Assembly: GCF_004022705.2 (NCBI RefSeq)
Contig: NZ_RZOY02000006.1
Span: 342,943-406,942, forward strand
Length of the DNA stretch: 64,000 nt
Source: Mesorhizobium sp. M2D.F.Ca.ET.226.01.1.1
Lineage (GTDB): Bacteria; Pseudomonadota; Alphaproteobacteria; Rhizobiales; Rhizobiaceae
Direction of reading: 5' to 3'
Below are positions 19,348-29,292 of the stretch, one piece after another. Below the pieces are notes generated by a model. It saw only the letters and a list, made by a program, of their open reading frames with translations. It made no database searches and was not told the origin of the DNA. The first letter of the stretch is position 1. The number at the start of each line of letters is the position of its first letter. Position numbers and translations under genes: made by a program.

Positions 19348-21131
19348 CGGAATCCGACTGCCTGTTTGCGTTCGAACATGGAAACGACATTGTCGCTGGC
19401 GGGACCCGTCGGCCGGTCGTATGAAGCGGTGACCCGGTCGAGGTCGCCGCGCTTTCTCAGCCGCGCCGCGTCGAGCAGCATGCTGCCGGCCCAGCGATAG
19501 ACATTGTTGTCGCGCACGATCTCGCGCATGCGCCGCATGCGCTCGTGCTGCTCGTCCGGCCCCATCGTCAGCGCCTGCAACATCGCCTCGCTCATCATCG
19601 CTGCGTCGTAAGGGTTGACGATCAGTGCCTCCAGGAGTTCGCGCGAGGCTCCGGCGAAGGTGCTGAGCAACAGCACGCCCTGCTCGTCGTCGCGCGAGGC
19701 GACGAACTCCTTGGCGACGAGGTTCATGCCGTCATGCAGGCTGGTGACCATGCAGATGTCGGCGGCGCGATAGAGTTCGTAGACCGAGAGCTGCGAATGA
19801 TGTTCGGCCACCATGACGACCGGCCGGTAGGAGCCGCCGCCATAGCGTTGGTTGAGTTCCTCGGCATAGCGCAGGCATTCCTCATGCAGTTGCTTGTAGG
19901 CTGGCAGCGTGCCTCGGCTGGGCGCCGCGATCTGCAGGAACACGACGTTGCCCACCATTTCCGGATGCCGGATGAACAGTTCCTCCAGCGCGTGGAAGCG
20001 ATCGAGGATGCCCTTTGTGTAGTCGAGGCGCTCGACGCCGACGCACAGCTTGGCGCCGGCTGGAATTTTGAACCGCCTGCGAACGCGCGCCCGGCACTCT
20101 TCGACACTTGGCAGGCATTTCAGGAGCTCGGCCGGCCACTCGATCGAGATCGGATAGGAATGCACCAGCGTCACCTGGCCGCCATACGAAATGGCGGCAT
20201 CCGCTCGCTCGATGCGGCTTTCCATGAAGCGGTCGACGCTCTCGGTGAAGTTGTTGGCATGGAACTGGGTGTGGAAGCCGACGATCGAACTGCCGAGCAG
20301 GCCGTCGAGGATGCGCTCGCGCCACGGACAGATGCTGAACACTTCCGAATTCGGCCACGGGATATGCCAGAAGGTGATGACGATCGCCTCGGGCAGCCGC
20401 TCGCGGATCATGCGCGGCAACAGCGCGAAGTGATAGTCCTGGACGAGCACGATCGGCCGCTCGTTGCGCGCCTCGGCAACCACCGTCTCGGCGAACTTGC
20501 GGTTGACGGCTTCATAGGCCTCCCAGTCCGACTCGCGAAAGATCGGCCGCGTGAAGGCGATATGGCAAAGCGGCCACAGGCCCTCATTGGCAAAGCCGAG
20601 ATAATAGCCCTGGTATTCATCGTCGCTCAGCCAGACCCGGCGCAGCGTGTAGGACGGATGATCGGGCGGCACCTCTACGCGATCATTCCTGTCTACCACT
20701 CTGCGGTCGGCGGTGCCGCCGCCATAGGCGATCCAGGTGCCGGCGCAGGCGCGCGTGATCGGCTCCAGCGCCGAGACCAACCCGCTCGCCGGCACCACCA
20801 ATTCGACCTCGCCGTCCTTGGTCTCGTTGTGGATATAGGGCTCGCGGTTGGAGACGACGATGACCTGCGCATCCGGCAGATCCTCGGCAAGGATCTTGCG
20901 CAGGGTCTCGGGCGACCAGGTCACCAGAGCCGCATCGACCGACTGCCCGTTCTTCTCGAACTCGCGCAGCATCTTTCGCGCCGCCTCGGACGCAACATCA
21001 TCGGCCGGCGCAGCCGCGGCGCGCGCATTCAGGCGCCGATGCCGTGAAACAGAAATGAAGATCGCGAGTGCGGAAAGTCCGAGGCTTGCGAGAATAAGAA
21101 CCAAAAACAGGTCGACGCCATATTGTGTCAT
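19344..21131 (-). CDS. otsA: alpha,alpha-trehalose-phosphate synthase with N-terminal membrane segment
   Basis: GT20 glycosyltransferase making trehalose 6-phosphate from a nucleotide-glucose and glucose 6-phosphate. 595 residues, about 120 more than E. coli OtsA. The extension holds a hydrophobic segment at residues 8-27 ([20 protein letters not shown]) then a charged linker, so the enzyme is probably anchored to the inner membrane. The catalytic part has [10 protein letters not shown], the acceptor-site [11 protein letters not shown] and the phosphate-binding ERLDYTKGI motifs. Coupled to otsB. Trehalose is the usual osmoprotectant in rhizobia. Confidence 0.92.
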   Translation of the reverse strand: MTQYGVDLFLVLILASLGLSALAIFISVSRHRRLNARAAAAPADDVASEAARKMLREFEKNGQSVDAALVTWSPETLRKILAEDLPDAQVIVVSNREPYIHNETKDGEVELVVPASGLVSALEPITRACAGTWIAYGGGTADRRVVDRNDRVEVPPDHPSYTLRRVWLSDDEYQGYYLGFANEGLWPLCHIAFTRPIFRESDWEAYEAVNRKFAETVVAEARNERPIVLVQDYHFALLPRMIRERLPEAIVITFWHIPWPNSEVFSICPWRERILDGLLGSSIVGFHTQFHANNFTESVDRFMESRIERADAAISYGGQVTLVHSYPISIEWPAELLKCLPSVEECRARVRRRFKIPAGAKLCVGVERLDYTKGILDRFHALEELFIRHPEMVGNVVFLQIAAPSRGTLPAYKQLHEECLRYAEELNQRYGGGSYRPVVMVAEHHSQLSVYELYRAADICMVTSLHDGMNLVAKEFVASRDDEQGVLLLSTFAGASRELLEALIVNPYDAAMMSEAMLQALTMGPDEQHERMRRMREIVRDNNVYRWAGSMLLDAARLRKRGDLDRVTASYDRPTGPASDNVVSMFERKQAVGFR

Positions 21132-21283
21132 TGAGATGCCAGGTTGCCTCCGGCTGTCCGCTCTTTTTTGTTTTCGTTGCTGCCGGCTGCGGACCGGGAG
21201 ACCGGTTCAGGTTTGCAAACGCGCAAGGCAAATATCGGTTCCGACATTTTTCGATTGTTGAATGCGCAGTTGCGGCGCTTTGT

Positions 21284-23446
21284 TTACGTGCGGACGATGA
21301 GCGGCACCTGGCCTTCATGCCGGTCGGAGAGGAAAGCCACGACGCGGTCGCCGACCCGCTGGAAGGTGAGATCGACTGCCTTGTCGCCGACGCTGAGATG
21401 CCTCAGCGTCAGCGTGTCGATACCGATCGGCAGTCTCGGCCGCGTGACGTGCAATTCGCCTTCCCAGCCGTCGATCTCCAGCCCCAGGCATGCCTGCATC
21501 AGCATGAAGGTGGAACCTGCCGACCAGGCCTGCGGCAGGCAGGCCACGGGATACGCGATCGGCGCCTCGCCGGGCGCGCGGGTGAAGCCGCAAAACAGCT
21601 CCGGCAGCCGCATGTTGAAATGCACGGCCGCCTCGAAAGTGCCACTCATCAGCCGCACCACGCTCTCGCGTTCGCCGTAACGCGCGAGACCCACCCCGCA
21701 AAGCGCCGTATCATGCGGCCAGATCGAGCCGTTGTGATAAGACATCGGGTTGAAGAACACCGCGTCGTCGGCGAGCGTCCGCAGCCCCCAACCGGAATGG
21801 AATGAGGCGGAGAGCAGTTGGTCGGCGACGAGCTTCGCCCGCTCAGGCTGCGGCAGCCCGACAAAAAGCAGGTGCCCGGCATTTGTCGTTCGCACCTTGC
21901 ACGGCTGGCCCTCGCCATCGATGGCCAAGGCGTAGAAGTTCATGTCGTCCAGCCAGAAATCGCGTTCGACAGCGACCCGCATTTCCTCGGCGCGGTTTTC
22001 CCAGTGCTCGGCGTCGGCGAATTCGCCGCGGCGGCGCGCCAGCGCCGCCAGGCCGCGAAAGGCCGCGAAGACATAGCCCTGCACCTCGACCAGCGCGATC
22101 GGCCCCTTGGGAATGCGCCCATCGGCGTGGAAGACCGAGTCGAAACTGTCCTTCCAGCCCTGATTGGCGAGACCGGATTCGGCAGCGCGCTGGTAGGTGA
22201 CGAAGCCGGTGGCGCGGCTCGCCTCCTCCGTCCATTCGGCGGCGGCCTTGAGCGAAGGCCACAATTTGTCGATGAAGGCCATGTCGCCGGTGCGTTCGGC
22301 ATAGGCGGAAGCCAGATGGATATACAGCGGCGTGGTGTCGACGCCGCCGTAGTAGCGGCCGAAGGGAAGCTCGCGCAGCGCCGCCATCTCGCCTTTGCGC
22401 GTCTCATGCATGATCTTGCCCGGCTGGGAATCCGAGAAGGGCGAGGTCTCGGTCGCCTGATGCTCGGCGAGAAATGCCAGCACGCCGCGCGCGAGACCTG
22501 GGTTGAGCCAGAGCATCTGCAGGCTCGAGATCACGCCGTCGCGGCCGAACGCCGTCGAAAACCATGGGATGCCGGCATAAGGATAAGGCCCGGTCGAAAG
22601 TTCGGTCGTGAGCAGCGCCACGTCGGCGCGGGCGCGCTCGACCCAATCGTTGAAGACGCGGCCCGAGCTGTGCACCGTGGCGCCATGCCGGCGTTTGGCG
22701 CGCATGCCGAAGCGGGCGCGCGCCGCCGCGGCGCGGAAGCGGTCGCGGTCCGGCGTATCGGCGACCTCGGGACCCACTTCGATATAGAGCACTTTCTGGC
22801 TGCGCTTGGTCACCGCGATGAGGAAATCGGCGCGGTTGTCGCTCAACTGGTCGGGCGCCTGCGAAAACGAGATTGCCGAACGCCGCGGCAAGCCGTCCAG
22901 GCCGTCATAGCCGAGCAGCACCGAGATCTTGTCGGTCTTGGCGACATGCGTCGTGCCGCGCTTGACCCGTGTCGAGCCGCGCACTTCGAACATGTCGCGA
23001 AAGTCGGCGGAAAAATGCAGCGAGACCGTGATGGTCGAATGTTCGCGGCTGTAGTTGGAAAGCGTGATGCGCTCGAACAGCCTGTCCTGCCAGATCAGCC
23101 TGACTCGTTCGATATGGATCGCGCCTTGCGGGATATCGCGGCCGGCCGCACTCTGGATCGGCAGATTGGTCAGATTGGATGTGAACAGCACATTGTCCTG
23201 GCTGAGCGAAGCGCCGAGCAGCGACATCTGCCGGCCGCCAATGGTCAGCCGGAATTCGGACAGCACGCGCGTGTCGTCGCGGAAGAAGCCGTCGCCCGAC
23301 CCCCTGATGTCGCCATAGGCGTCGGCGACGGCGAAACAGTCACCCTGCTTGAGGGCAAAAAGCCGGTGCGGTTCGCGCGGTCCGGTCTCGTCGAGTGAAG
23401 AAAGGGCTACGGCAGGATCGAGCTTGCGCTCGTCGAGCTCCATCAT
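21284..23446 (-). CDS. amylo-alpha-1,6-glucosidase / glycogen-debranching-type glycoside hydrolase
   Basis: 720 residues: an N-terminal beta-rich domain typical of bacterial debranching-like proteins (GDE_N_bis, to about residue 230; the GDGFFRDDTRVLSEFRL segment is diagnostic) followed by an (alpha/alpha)6 barrel from about 270, with the segments YPYAGIPWFSTAFGRDG, PFGRYYGGVDTTPLYI and MSYHNGSIWPHDTAL that line the catalytic cleft. No signal peptide, so it acts in the cytoplasm, on a glucan or on glucosylated compounds. Upstream of otsAB on the same strand with a 152-base gap. Exact substrate uncertain. Confidence 0.85.
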   Translation of the reverse strand: MMELDERKLDPAVALSSLDETGPREPHRLFALKQGDCFAVADAYGDIRGSGDGFFRDDTRVLSEFRLTIGGRQMSLLGASLSQDNVLFTSNLTNLPIQSAAGRDIPQGAIHIERVRLIWQDRLFERITLSNYSREHSTITVSLHFSADFRDMFEVRGSTRVKRGTTHVAKTDKISVLLGYDGLDGLPRRSAISFSQAPDQLSDNRADFLIAVTKRSQKVLYIEVGPEVADTPDRDRFRAAAARARFGMRAKRRHGATVHSSGRVFNDWVERARADVALLTTELSTGPYPYAGIPWFSTAFGRDGVISSLQMLWLNPGLARGVLAFLAEHQATETSPFSDSQPGKIMHETRKGEMAALRELPFGRYYGGVDTTPLYIHLASAYAERTGDMAFIDKLWPSLKAAAEWTEEASRATGFVTYQRAAESGLANQGWKDSFDSVFHADGRIPKGPIALVEVQGYVFAAFRGLAALARRRGEFADAEHWENRAEEMRVAVERDFWLDDMNFYALAIDGEGQPCKVRTTNAGHLLFVGLPQPERAKLVADQLLSASFHSGWGLRTLADDAVFFNPMSYHNGSIWPHDTALCGVGLARYGERESVVRLMSGTFEAAVHFNMRLPELFCGFTRAPGEAPIAYPVACLPQAWSAGSTFMLMQACLGLEIDGWEGELHVTRPRLPIGIDTLTLRHLSVGDKAVDLTFQRVGDRVVAFLSDRHEGQVPLIVRT

Positions 23447-23474
23447 TCGTCACCTCTTCGTTTTGCCCCGCCCT

Positions 23475-23586
23475 AGAGCATGATGCCGAAAAGTGTGAAG
23501 CGCTTTCGGACAATATCATGCTCTATCTCTTTGATTTAGAGCCGGATTGAGATTTCAGGTCGAACAGACCCGAAATCATCCGGCTC
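23475..23586. repeat. two tandem rhizobial palindromes
   Basis: First hairpin: AGAGCATGAT (23475-23484) pairs with ATCATGCTCT (23515-23524), with an inner CCGAAAG/CTTTCGG stem. Second hairpin: GAGCCGGAT (23539-23547) pairs with ATCCGGCTC (23578-23586). The first belongs to an abundant Mesorhizobium/Rhizobium intergenic family. They occupy most of the gap between the glycosyltransferase and the debranching-type gene. Confidence 0.8.
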
Positions 23587-23598
23587 CAGGCATCAAGG

Positions 23599-24657
23599 TC
23601 AGGAGGCCTTGGCCTCCGGCATGCCGGTCAGACGCATATAGGCAGCAACGTACTCGCGTGCCATTCTTGCCGCCGAAAACCTCTTTTCGAACACCGCCCT
23701 CACCTGCCGCCGGTCCAGATCGAGAAGCGCGGGCATCGACGCGACCGCATCATCCACACTGTCCACGACGAAGCCGGTGACGCCGTCGTCGACGATTTCC
23801 GGCAGAGCGCCGCTGTTCCAGGCGATCACCGGCGTGCCGCAGGCCATAGCCTCGATCGCGACGAGGCCGAACGGTTCCGGCCAGTCGATGGGGAAAAGCA
23901 TGCCTGCCGCATTGCCGAGGAAAGCAGCCTTCTCGTCCTCGGTAATCTCGCCAACATAGTCGATGCGGTCGCCATCGATGAGCGCCTCGATGTTGTCGCG
24001 GAAATAGGCGCGATCGTCGTCGCCGATCTTGGCCGCCAGCTTCAGCTTCAATCCGGTCCGGCGCGCGATCTCGATGGCGCGGTCCGGCCGCTTGTCGCGC
24101 GACAGCCGTCCGAGGAAGGCGAGATAAGGTTCCTCCGCCTGCGGCTCATAGGTCGGCCGGTAGGCGTCGAGCGGCAGTCCGTGATGGATCGTGGCCAGCC
24201 AGTTCGCGTCGGGCAATCCCCGTTTCTGGCTGTGCGAGATCGAGATCATCGGGAAGCGCGGAAAGCGTTTATAGGCCGGCGCCAGGTCGACATAGTCGAG
24301 CCGGCCATGCGGCGTCGTCACCGTTCGCCCCGCAATGGCCTCGAAGAACGGGAAATGCAGGAAGTGGCTGAGATGGAAATGGATGACGTCGAACTCTTGG
24401 GCGCGCTCGCGCACATCGGCAAGCATCGCCAGATGCGCGGCAATCTCCGATTTCTTCGGCCGCGGGTCGAGCCGTATCGCCTGGTCGCGCCCGGGCACCA
24501 GCTTGGCCGAAGTCTCGCTGTCGCCGCTCGCGAACAGCGTCACCTCGTGCCCGAGCTCGACCAATGCTTCGGTTATGTAGAAAACGATCCGCTCCGTACC
24601 ACCGTAGAGCTTTGGCGGCACGGATTCGTAGAGCGGCGCGACATGGGCAATGCGCAT
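23599..24657 (-). CDS. glycosyltransferase family 4
   Basis: 352-residue GT-B glycosyltransferase. The N-terminal GGTERIVFYITEALVELGHE acceptor-domain segment and the C-terminal EPFGLVAIE motif (the GT4 EX7E pair) inside DWPEPFGLVAIEAMACGTPV are clear. GAGGGA precedes the chosen ATG (MRIAHVAPLYE); the open frame runs 20 codons further without a ribosome site. Stands upstream of the glucan/trehalose genes and may act in the same carbohydrate metabolism, though the acceptor is unknown. Confidence 0.85.
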   Translation of the reverse strand: MRIAHVAPLYESVPPKLYGGTERIVFYITEALVELGHEVTLFASGDSETSAKLVPGRDQAIRLDPRPKKSEIAAHLAMLADVRERAQEFDVIHFHLSHFLHFPFFEAIAGRTVTTPHGRLDYVDLAPAYKRFPRFPMISISHSQKRGLPDANWLATIHHGLPLDAYRPTYEPQAEEPYLAFLGRLSRDKRPDRAIEIARRTGLKLKLAAKIGDDDRAYFRDNIEALIDGDRIDYVGEITEDEKAAFLGNAAGMLFPIDWPEPFGLVAIEAMACGTPVIAWNSGALPEIVDDGVTGFVVDSVDDAVASMPALLDLDRRQVRAVFEKRFSAARMAREYVAAYMRLTGMPEAKAS

Positions 24658-24728
24658 CGGGTCCCTCGGCTGTTGACGCGAGCAAAATGCGTCAGCGCCG
24701 AGATCGTTCCTGCCCAATTGGCCGCGGG

Positions 24729-25547
24729 TTAAGCTGGGGCCTTGCGCCCACGCCGCGCCAGGATGTTCGCCACCAGCAAAAGCAGGATGGACAGCCCCAT
24801 CATCAAGGTCGCCGCCGCGGTGATCGCGGGGCTCAGTTTTTCGCGCAAGCCGATGAACATTTCGAGCGGCATGGTGCGCTGGCCGGCACTGGCCAGGAAC
24901 TGCACGACGACCACCTCGTCGAAGGAGGTGACGAAGGCGAAGGCGGCGCCCGAAAGCACGCCGGGAAGGATCAGCGGCAGCATGACGCGGAAGAACGACG
25001 TCAGCGGTTTTGCGCCGGAGATCGCCGCGGCGCGCATCAGGTTGCGGTCGAAGCCGGTCAGGCTTGCGCCCACCGTCACCACCACGAAGGGGCTGGCGAG
25101 AGCAGTGTGCGCCAGGATGATGCCGGCATAGGTGCTGGCCAGCCCGACACGGGCATAAAACAGGTATGAGCCGACGGCGGTGATCACCACCGGCACGATC
25201 AGCGGCGACAACAGCAGCGGCATGATGATGCGCCGCCCGGGGAATTTCTCATCGGAAAGCGCGATCGCCGTCAGCGTGCCGAGCGTCGTCGCGATCACCG
25301 TCGTGCCGAAGGCGACGATCAGGCTGTTGCCGATCGCCGACTGCCAGCGCTGGGTGCCGAGCACCACCTCGTACCAGCGCGTTGATATCCCCTCGAGCGG
25401 GAAGATGAAGAAGGCGCCGCTGTTGAAGGAGAGCGGCACCGGGATGATGATCGGCACTAGCAGGAACAGGATGACCAGCCCGCACCATATCCACAGCAGC
25501 GTGATGCGGATGCGTTCGCTGGTTGTAGGGTAAGGGGACAACAGCAT
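24729..25547 (-). CDS. ABC transporter permease, PotC-like
   Basis: Membrane permease of 272 residues with six hydrophobic segments, in the spermidine/putrescine/iron permease family. The EAA-type coupling loop is MRAAAISGAKPLTSFFRVMLP. The ATG lies two bases after the stop of the other permease. Last gene of the ATPase, binding protein, permease, permease operon. Confidence 0.88.
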   Translation of the reverse strand: MLLSPYPTTSERIRITLLWIWCGLVILFLLVPIIIPVPLSFNSGAFFIFPLEGISTRWYEVVLGTQRWQSAIGNSLIVAFGTTVIATTLGTLTAIALSDEKFPGRRIIMPLLLSPLIVPVVITAVGSYLFYARVGLASTYAGIILAHTALASPFVVVTVGASLTGFDRNLMRAAAISGAKPLTSFFRVMLPLILPGVLSGAAFAFVTSFDEVVVVQFLASAGQRTMPLEMFIGLREKLSPAITAAATLMMGLSILLLLVANILARRGRKAPA

Positions 25548-25549
25548 GG

Positions 25550-26831
25550 CTACACCAGCTTCAGGCGGTCTAGGCCGAGGACGCGGGCGAAGATGCCGAA
25601 CAGCGCCAGCGTGAAGACCAGCAGGATGAAGGACAGCGCTGCCGCCATCTCCCAGTTCAGTTCGACATTGACGTAGTTGGCGATGAAATTGCTGATCAGT
25701 TGATCGCTTGCCCCGCCGATAAGCGCCGGCGTTATGTAATAGCCGAGGCACAGGATGAAGGTGAGCATGCAGCCGGCCATCACGCCCGGGAACACCTGCG
25801 GAATGTAGACGCGGCGGAACGCGGTGAAAGGCCGGGCGCCCAGCGAATAGGCGGCCTTCATCTGCGACGGCGGAATGGTGCGCATGACGCTGTAGATCGG
25901 CAGCAGCGTGAACGGCAGCTGGATATGCGTCATGGCGATGATCAGGCCGATGCGGCTGTACATCAGGTCGAGCCGGTCGCTGGTGACGCCGATGAGAAGC
26001 AGGAAGTCGTTGACCAGGCCGAACTTCTGCAACAGCACCGTCCAGGCCGCGGTGCGCACCAGGATCGAGGTCCAGAACGGCAAGAGCACCGCGACGATCA
26101 GGATGGCCGCCAGCCCCTTCGGCACGTTGGCGATCAGATAGGCGAGCGGAAAGCCGAGGATCAGCGTTGCCAGCGTCACCGACGCGGCAACGAAGAAGGT
26201 GCGCAAGAACACCTGGATGAAGATCGCCTGCTCCGGCGGCACCCGCTCGATGGCGCCATCGGCGTTCCAGCGCAGGTCGAGCGCGCTCAGCAGATAAAAC
26301 GAAGTGAAGCTGCGCGTGCCGCTCTGGATCGCCGGCCAGGTCGCTGGCGCCGACCAGAACGGCACCGACTTCATGGCGTCGAGCGCGGCCTGGCCGTCGG
26401 CGCTTTCGAGCTTGCGCACTGTCTTCAAGAGCTGGCTGCGCGCGCCCGGAAGGCGAGCGTTCAGGCTCTTGGCCAGTTCATAGGCTGTACCCTTGGCCTG
26501 GTTGTCCTTGAGGTCTGCCGCAAGCGCCGCGAAGGCATCGTCGCCGGGCAGGCCCTGGCCGTTCCAGCCGGCCAGGGCCGCGGTCGTCTTGGGCAAAGCG
26601 TCCGCGATGGTCGGATCATAGACTGCGCGTGAGAGCAAAAGCACGATCGGAATGCCGAAGACTCAGCGCCAGCAGAACCAGCAGCGGCGCCGCCAGCAGC
26701 AGCAAGCGCATCCGGTCGCCGAATTCGGCGCGCCGGAGCGCCGCCGACACGGACTTCAGGTCCGCATCGGCGGCTGACCGGTCGCGGGCCAGCGTCGGCC
26801 GGTCGAGTTCGCTGGGCTGGAGCGCCGACAT
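25550..26831 (-). pseudogene. ABC transporter permease, PotB-like, frameshifted near residue 57
   Basis: Partner permease. An ATG at 26831 starts MSALQPSELDRP and runs through TM1 (LLLLAAPLLVLLAL), then the frame breaks: the minus strand reads GCGCTGAGTCTTCGGCATTCC, where one extra base near 26658-26662 interrupts what would be ...LALSFGIPIVLLLSRAVYD. From there the second frame runs intact to 25550. Restored length is 426 residues. The protein has an unusually long, roughly 110-residue, non-membrane loop between TM1 and TM2, then five more membrane segments and the SLGARPFTAFRRVYIPQ coupling loop. As written the second piece would start without TM1. Decay or a single-base consensus error. 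Confidence 0.85.
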
Positions 26832-26839
26832 GCCGTCTC

Positions 26840-27892
26840 CTACTGGGCGAGCCAGGCGTTGAAACGCTTGACGAGGTCCTCGCCATAGTCGCCCCAGAAC
26901 TCGGTGTCTGCGACGAGATAAGCGCCGGCCAGATGATCGGGAGCGTTGGGCAGTTTCGGCAGCGCGTCGGCCGCGACGAAGGACGCTGCGTCGGTGCGCA
27001 CCGGCCCGTAGGTGATGAAGCTGGCAAGCTTGGCGTTGTTCTTAGGCTCGCTGATATAGGCGAGATATTTGTAGGCCAGCTCCGGATTACGCGCGCCTTT
27101 CGGGATGGCGATCATGTCGTATTCGAGGATCTGGTTGTTCCAGACGATCTTGAACGGCTTCTTGTCGTTGTCGATCGCGTTCTGGATGCGGCCGTTCCAC
27201 GCCGTGGTCATTACGACTTCCTTGGAGGCGAGCAGCTGCGCGGGCTGCGCGCCGGCATCCCACCAGACGATGTCCTTCTTGATCGTGTCGAGCTTCTTGA
27301 AGGCGCGGTCTACGCCCTCCGGCGTGGCCAGCACCTTGTAGACGTCGGCCGGCGCCACGCCATCGGCCATCAGCGCCCATTCGAGGTTCTGCGCCGGGAA
27401 TTTGCGCATGGCGCGCTTGCCGGGGAATTTGGTCGTGTCGAAAAGGTCGAGCACCGAGGTCGGCGCTTCCTTGAGCACGGTCGGGTCATAGGCGAGGATG
27501 TCGCCGTAAGCATCGAGCCCGACTCCGCAATCCAGCGCCGAGCCTTCGATGAATTTGTCACGCGGTCCGATCTTGGCATAGTCGAGCCGCTCGAGGATGC
27601 CGGCGTCGCAGCCCTGCAGCACGGTCGCGGTTTCCACCGTCACCAGGTCGATCGGCACGTTGCCGGTCTCGACCATGGCTTTGACCTTGCCGAGGTCGCC
27701 GAGATATTCCTGTTCGAGGATTTTGGCGCCGGTTTCCTTGGCGAAGGGCTCGAACCAGGCCTTGCGCTGCGCGTCCTGCCAGGCGCCGCCGCTCGCCATG
27801 ATCGAGAGTTCCTCGGCGAAGGCGGCGCCGGCGATGGTCATGCAGGCCGTGGCGGCAGCGAGCGCGAGAAGAGTCTTTCTCATTTGTGTCAT
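26840..27892 (-). CDS. ABC transporter substrate-binding protein, PotD/PotF-like
   Basis: Periplasmic binding protein of the polyamine/iron family (SBP_bac), 350 residues. Sec signal ends at AFA-EE near residue 27; mature N-terminus ELSIMASGGAWQDAQRKAWFEPF is typical of the putrescine-like group. The ATG overlaps the ATPase stop by four bases; a second ATG four codons later is an alternative. Together with the neighbouring ATPase and permeases it forms a complete importer. Ligand could be a polyamine, opine or amino acid derivative; the MocR/D-amino-acid oxidoreductase pair upstream leans to the latter. Confidence 0.88.
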   Translation of the reverse strand: MTQMRKTLLALAAATACMTIAGAAFAEELSIMASGGAWQDAQRKAWFEPFAKETGAKILEQEYLGDLGKVKAMVETGNVPIDLVTVETATVLQGCDAGILERLDYAKIGPRDKFIEGSALDCGVGLDAYGDILAYDPTVLKEAPTSVLDLFDTTKFPGKRAMRKFPAQNLEWALMADGVAPADVYKVLATPEGVDRAFKKLDTIKKDIVWWDAGAQPAQLLASKEVVMTTAWNGRIQNAIDNDKKPFKIVWNNQILEYDMIAIPKGARNPELAYKYLAYISEPKNNAKLASFITYGPVRTDAASFVAADALPKLPNAPDHLAGAYLVADTEFWGDYGEDLVKRFNAWLAQ

Positions 27893-29067
27893 TGCATTTT
27901 CCCCTGTTTTGGAATGGCGCCGCCCGTTCCGGCATCGGCTGGAAAGGCGCGGCAATCGTTGGGCGCGCAGGAGACCGTCACGGTCTCGCCATTCGCCATC
28001 GTCGCTTCGGGGCCGACCTTGACGGTCAGCACCTGGTCGTTGGCGAGCCTGGCCAGAAGGCGCAGGTGATCGCCGAGATAGATACGCCCATCGACGGTCG
28101 CTGGCAGCGCGTTGCCGCCATTGGCGGCAGCCGACAGGCTGAGCCGCTCGGGCCGGATCGCGACATGGCAGGCGCCGCCTTGCGTCACACCGACCGCCAG
28201 CGCGGTGATCTCGCCGCCGCCATTCAGGCGGACGCGGCATTGCTCACCTGAGACGCGGTCGACCACACCTTCCAGCGTGTTGTTTTCGCCGATGAAGCTC
28301 GCCACGAATGAGCTTTGCGGCGTGTTGTAGAGATCGTCGGGCGAACCGAGCTGGGCGATGCCGCCCTGGTTGAACACGGCGACGCGGTCCGACATCGTCA
28401 GCGCCTCGCTCTGGTCGTGTGTGACATAGACGATGGTGACGCCGAGCATCGTGTGGATCTGCTTGATCTCAAGCTGCATGTGCTCGCGCAATTTCTTGTC
28501 GAGCGCGCCGAGCGGCTCGTCCATCAGCACCAGGCTCGGCTGGAACACCAGCGCGCGAGCCAGCGCCACTCGCTGTTGCTGGCCGCCGGAAAGCTGCGTC
28601 GGGCGGCGGTCGCCGAATTGCTTCAGCCGCACCATGTCGAGCGCGCGGCCGACGCGGGCCGCGATGTCGGCCTTGCTCACCTGGCGGACGGAGAGCGGAA
28701 AGCCGACATTCTCCTCGACCGTCATATGCGGGAAGAGCGCATAGTTCTGGAAAACCATGCCGATATTGCGCTGATAGGGCGGCAGCCTGTCGACTGGCTG
28801 GCCCTCGAGCGTGATCGTGCCATGCGTCGGCCGCTCGAAGCCGGCAAGCATGTTGAGCGTGGTGGTCTTGCCGGAGCCAGACGGCCCGAGCAGCGTCAGG
28901 AACTCGCCGCGCGCGACGCTGAGGTTCATCCGCGTTACCGCGAAGCTGCGGCCGTCATAGGATTTCTCGACGTCGGCGAATTCGACGAAGCCCTGGCCGG
29001 CTCTCGCCTGCGCTGGGCCCGCAGCCGTTGCTCCGCCGGTCGGCGCGAAGGCCTGGCTGGCGCTCAT
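27889..29067 (-). CDS. ABC transporter ATP-binding protein, PotA-like
   Basis: 392-residue ATPase of the CUT1/PotA/FbpC type: ABC domain with Walker A GPSGSGKTT, Q-loop VFQNYALFPHMTVEENV, signature LSGGQQQRVALARAL and Walker B VLMDEPLGALD, followed by a C-terminal TOBE/OB regulatory domain from about residue 285. The first 25 residues are a low-complexity Gly/Ala extension; an internal start is possible. First gene of its operon, divergent from the MocR regulator across a 287-base region full of inverted repeats. Confidence 0.9.
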   Translation of the reverse strand: MSASQAFAPTGGATAAGPAQARAGQGFVEFADVEKSYDGRSFAVTRMNLSVARGEFLTLLGPSGSGKTTTLNMLAGFERPTHGTITLEGQPVDRLPPYQRNIGMVFQNYALFPHMTVEENVGFPLSVRQVSKADIAARVGRALDMVRLKQFGDRRPTQLSGGQQQRVALARALVFQPSLVLMDEPLGALDKKLREHMQLEIKQIHTMLGVTIVYVTHDQSEALTMSDRVAVFNQGGIAQLGSPDDLYNTPQSSFVASFIGENNTLEGVVDRVSGEQCRVRLNGGGEITALAVGVTQGGACHVAIRPERLSLSAAANGGNALPATVDGRIYLGDHLRLLARLANDQVLTVKVGPEATMANGETVTVSCAPNDCRAFPADAGTGGAIPKQGKMQ

Positions 29068-29170
29068 CGCTCGCAGTCCCGGCTGCCGATTAGCGATTCG
29101 TCATGCGGCTTGCGATCCATGCCTCGTCCTCCCGGTGCGGGCCCGCCGAAACAGCGCGCCGCCCGACTTG

Positions 29171-29292
29171 TATGGTCACACAATCAAGGTGAAATTGACC
29201 ATAAATGCGGACAACTTTGCCCGTCAAGCTGAAAAATGCGGGATTGTGTGATAATTTTTCTCGGATTGGATGTAGGACAAGCTCTATTGTCC
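29171..29292. promoter_or_regulatory. nested inverted repeats in divergent ABC/MocR promoter
   Basis: In the 287-base intergenic region I see TATGGTCA (29171-29178) facing TGACCATA (29196-29203); TCACACAAT (29176-29184) facing ATTGTGTGA (29243-29251); and GGACAA (29275-29280) facing TTGTCC (29287-29292), with another GGACAA at 29209-29214. These are candidate sites for the adjacent MocR regulator and for promoters in both directions. No experimentally known site is matched. Confidence 0.5.

Noticed and set aside
19545..21047. 500-codon plus-strand open frame opposite otsA
   Set aside because: Shadow of otsA; Asp/His/Arg-rich composition typical of antisense frames in high-GC DNA.
21818..23398. 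526-codon plus-strand open frame opposite the debranching-type gene
   Set aside because: Same reason: composition bias, no motif, full overlap with a conserved enzyme.
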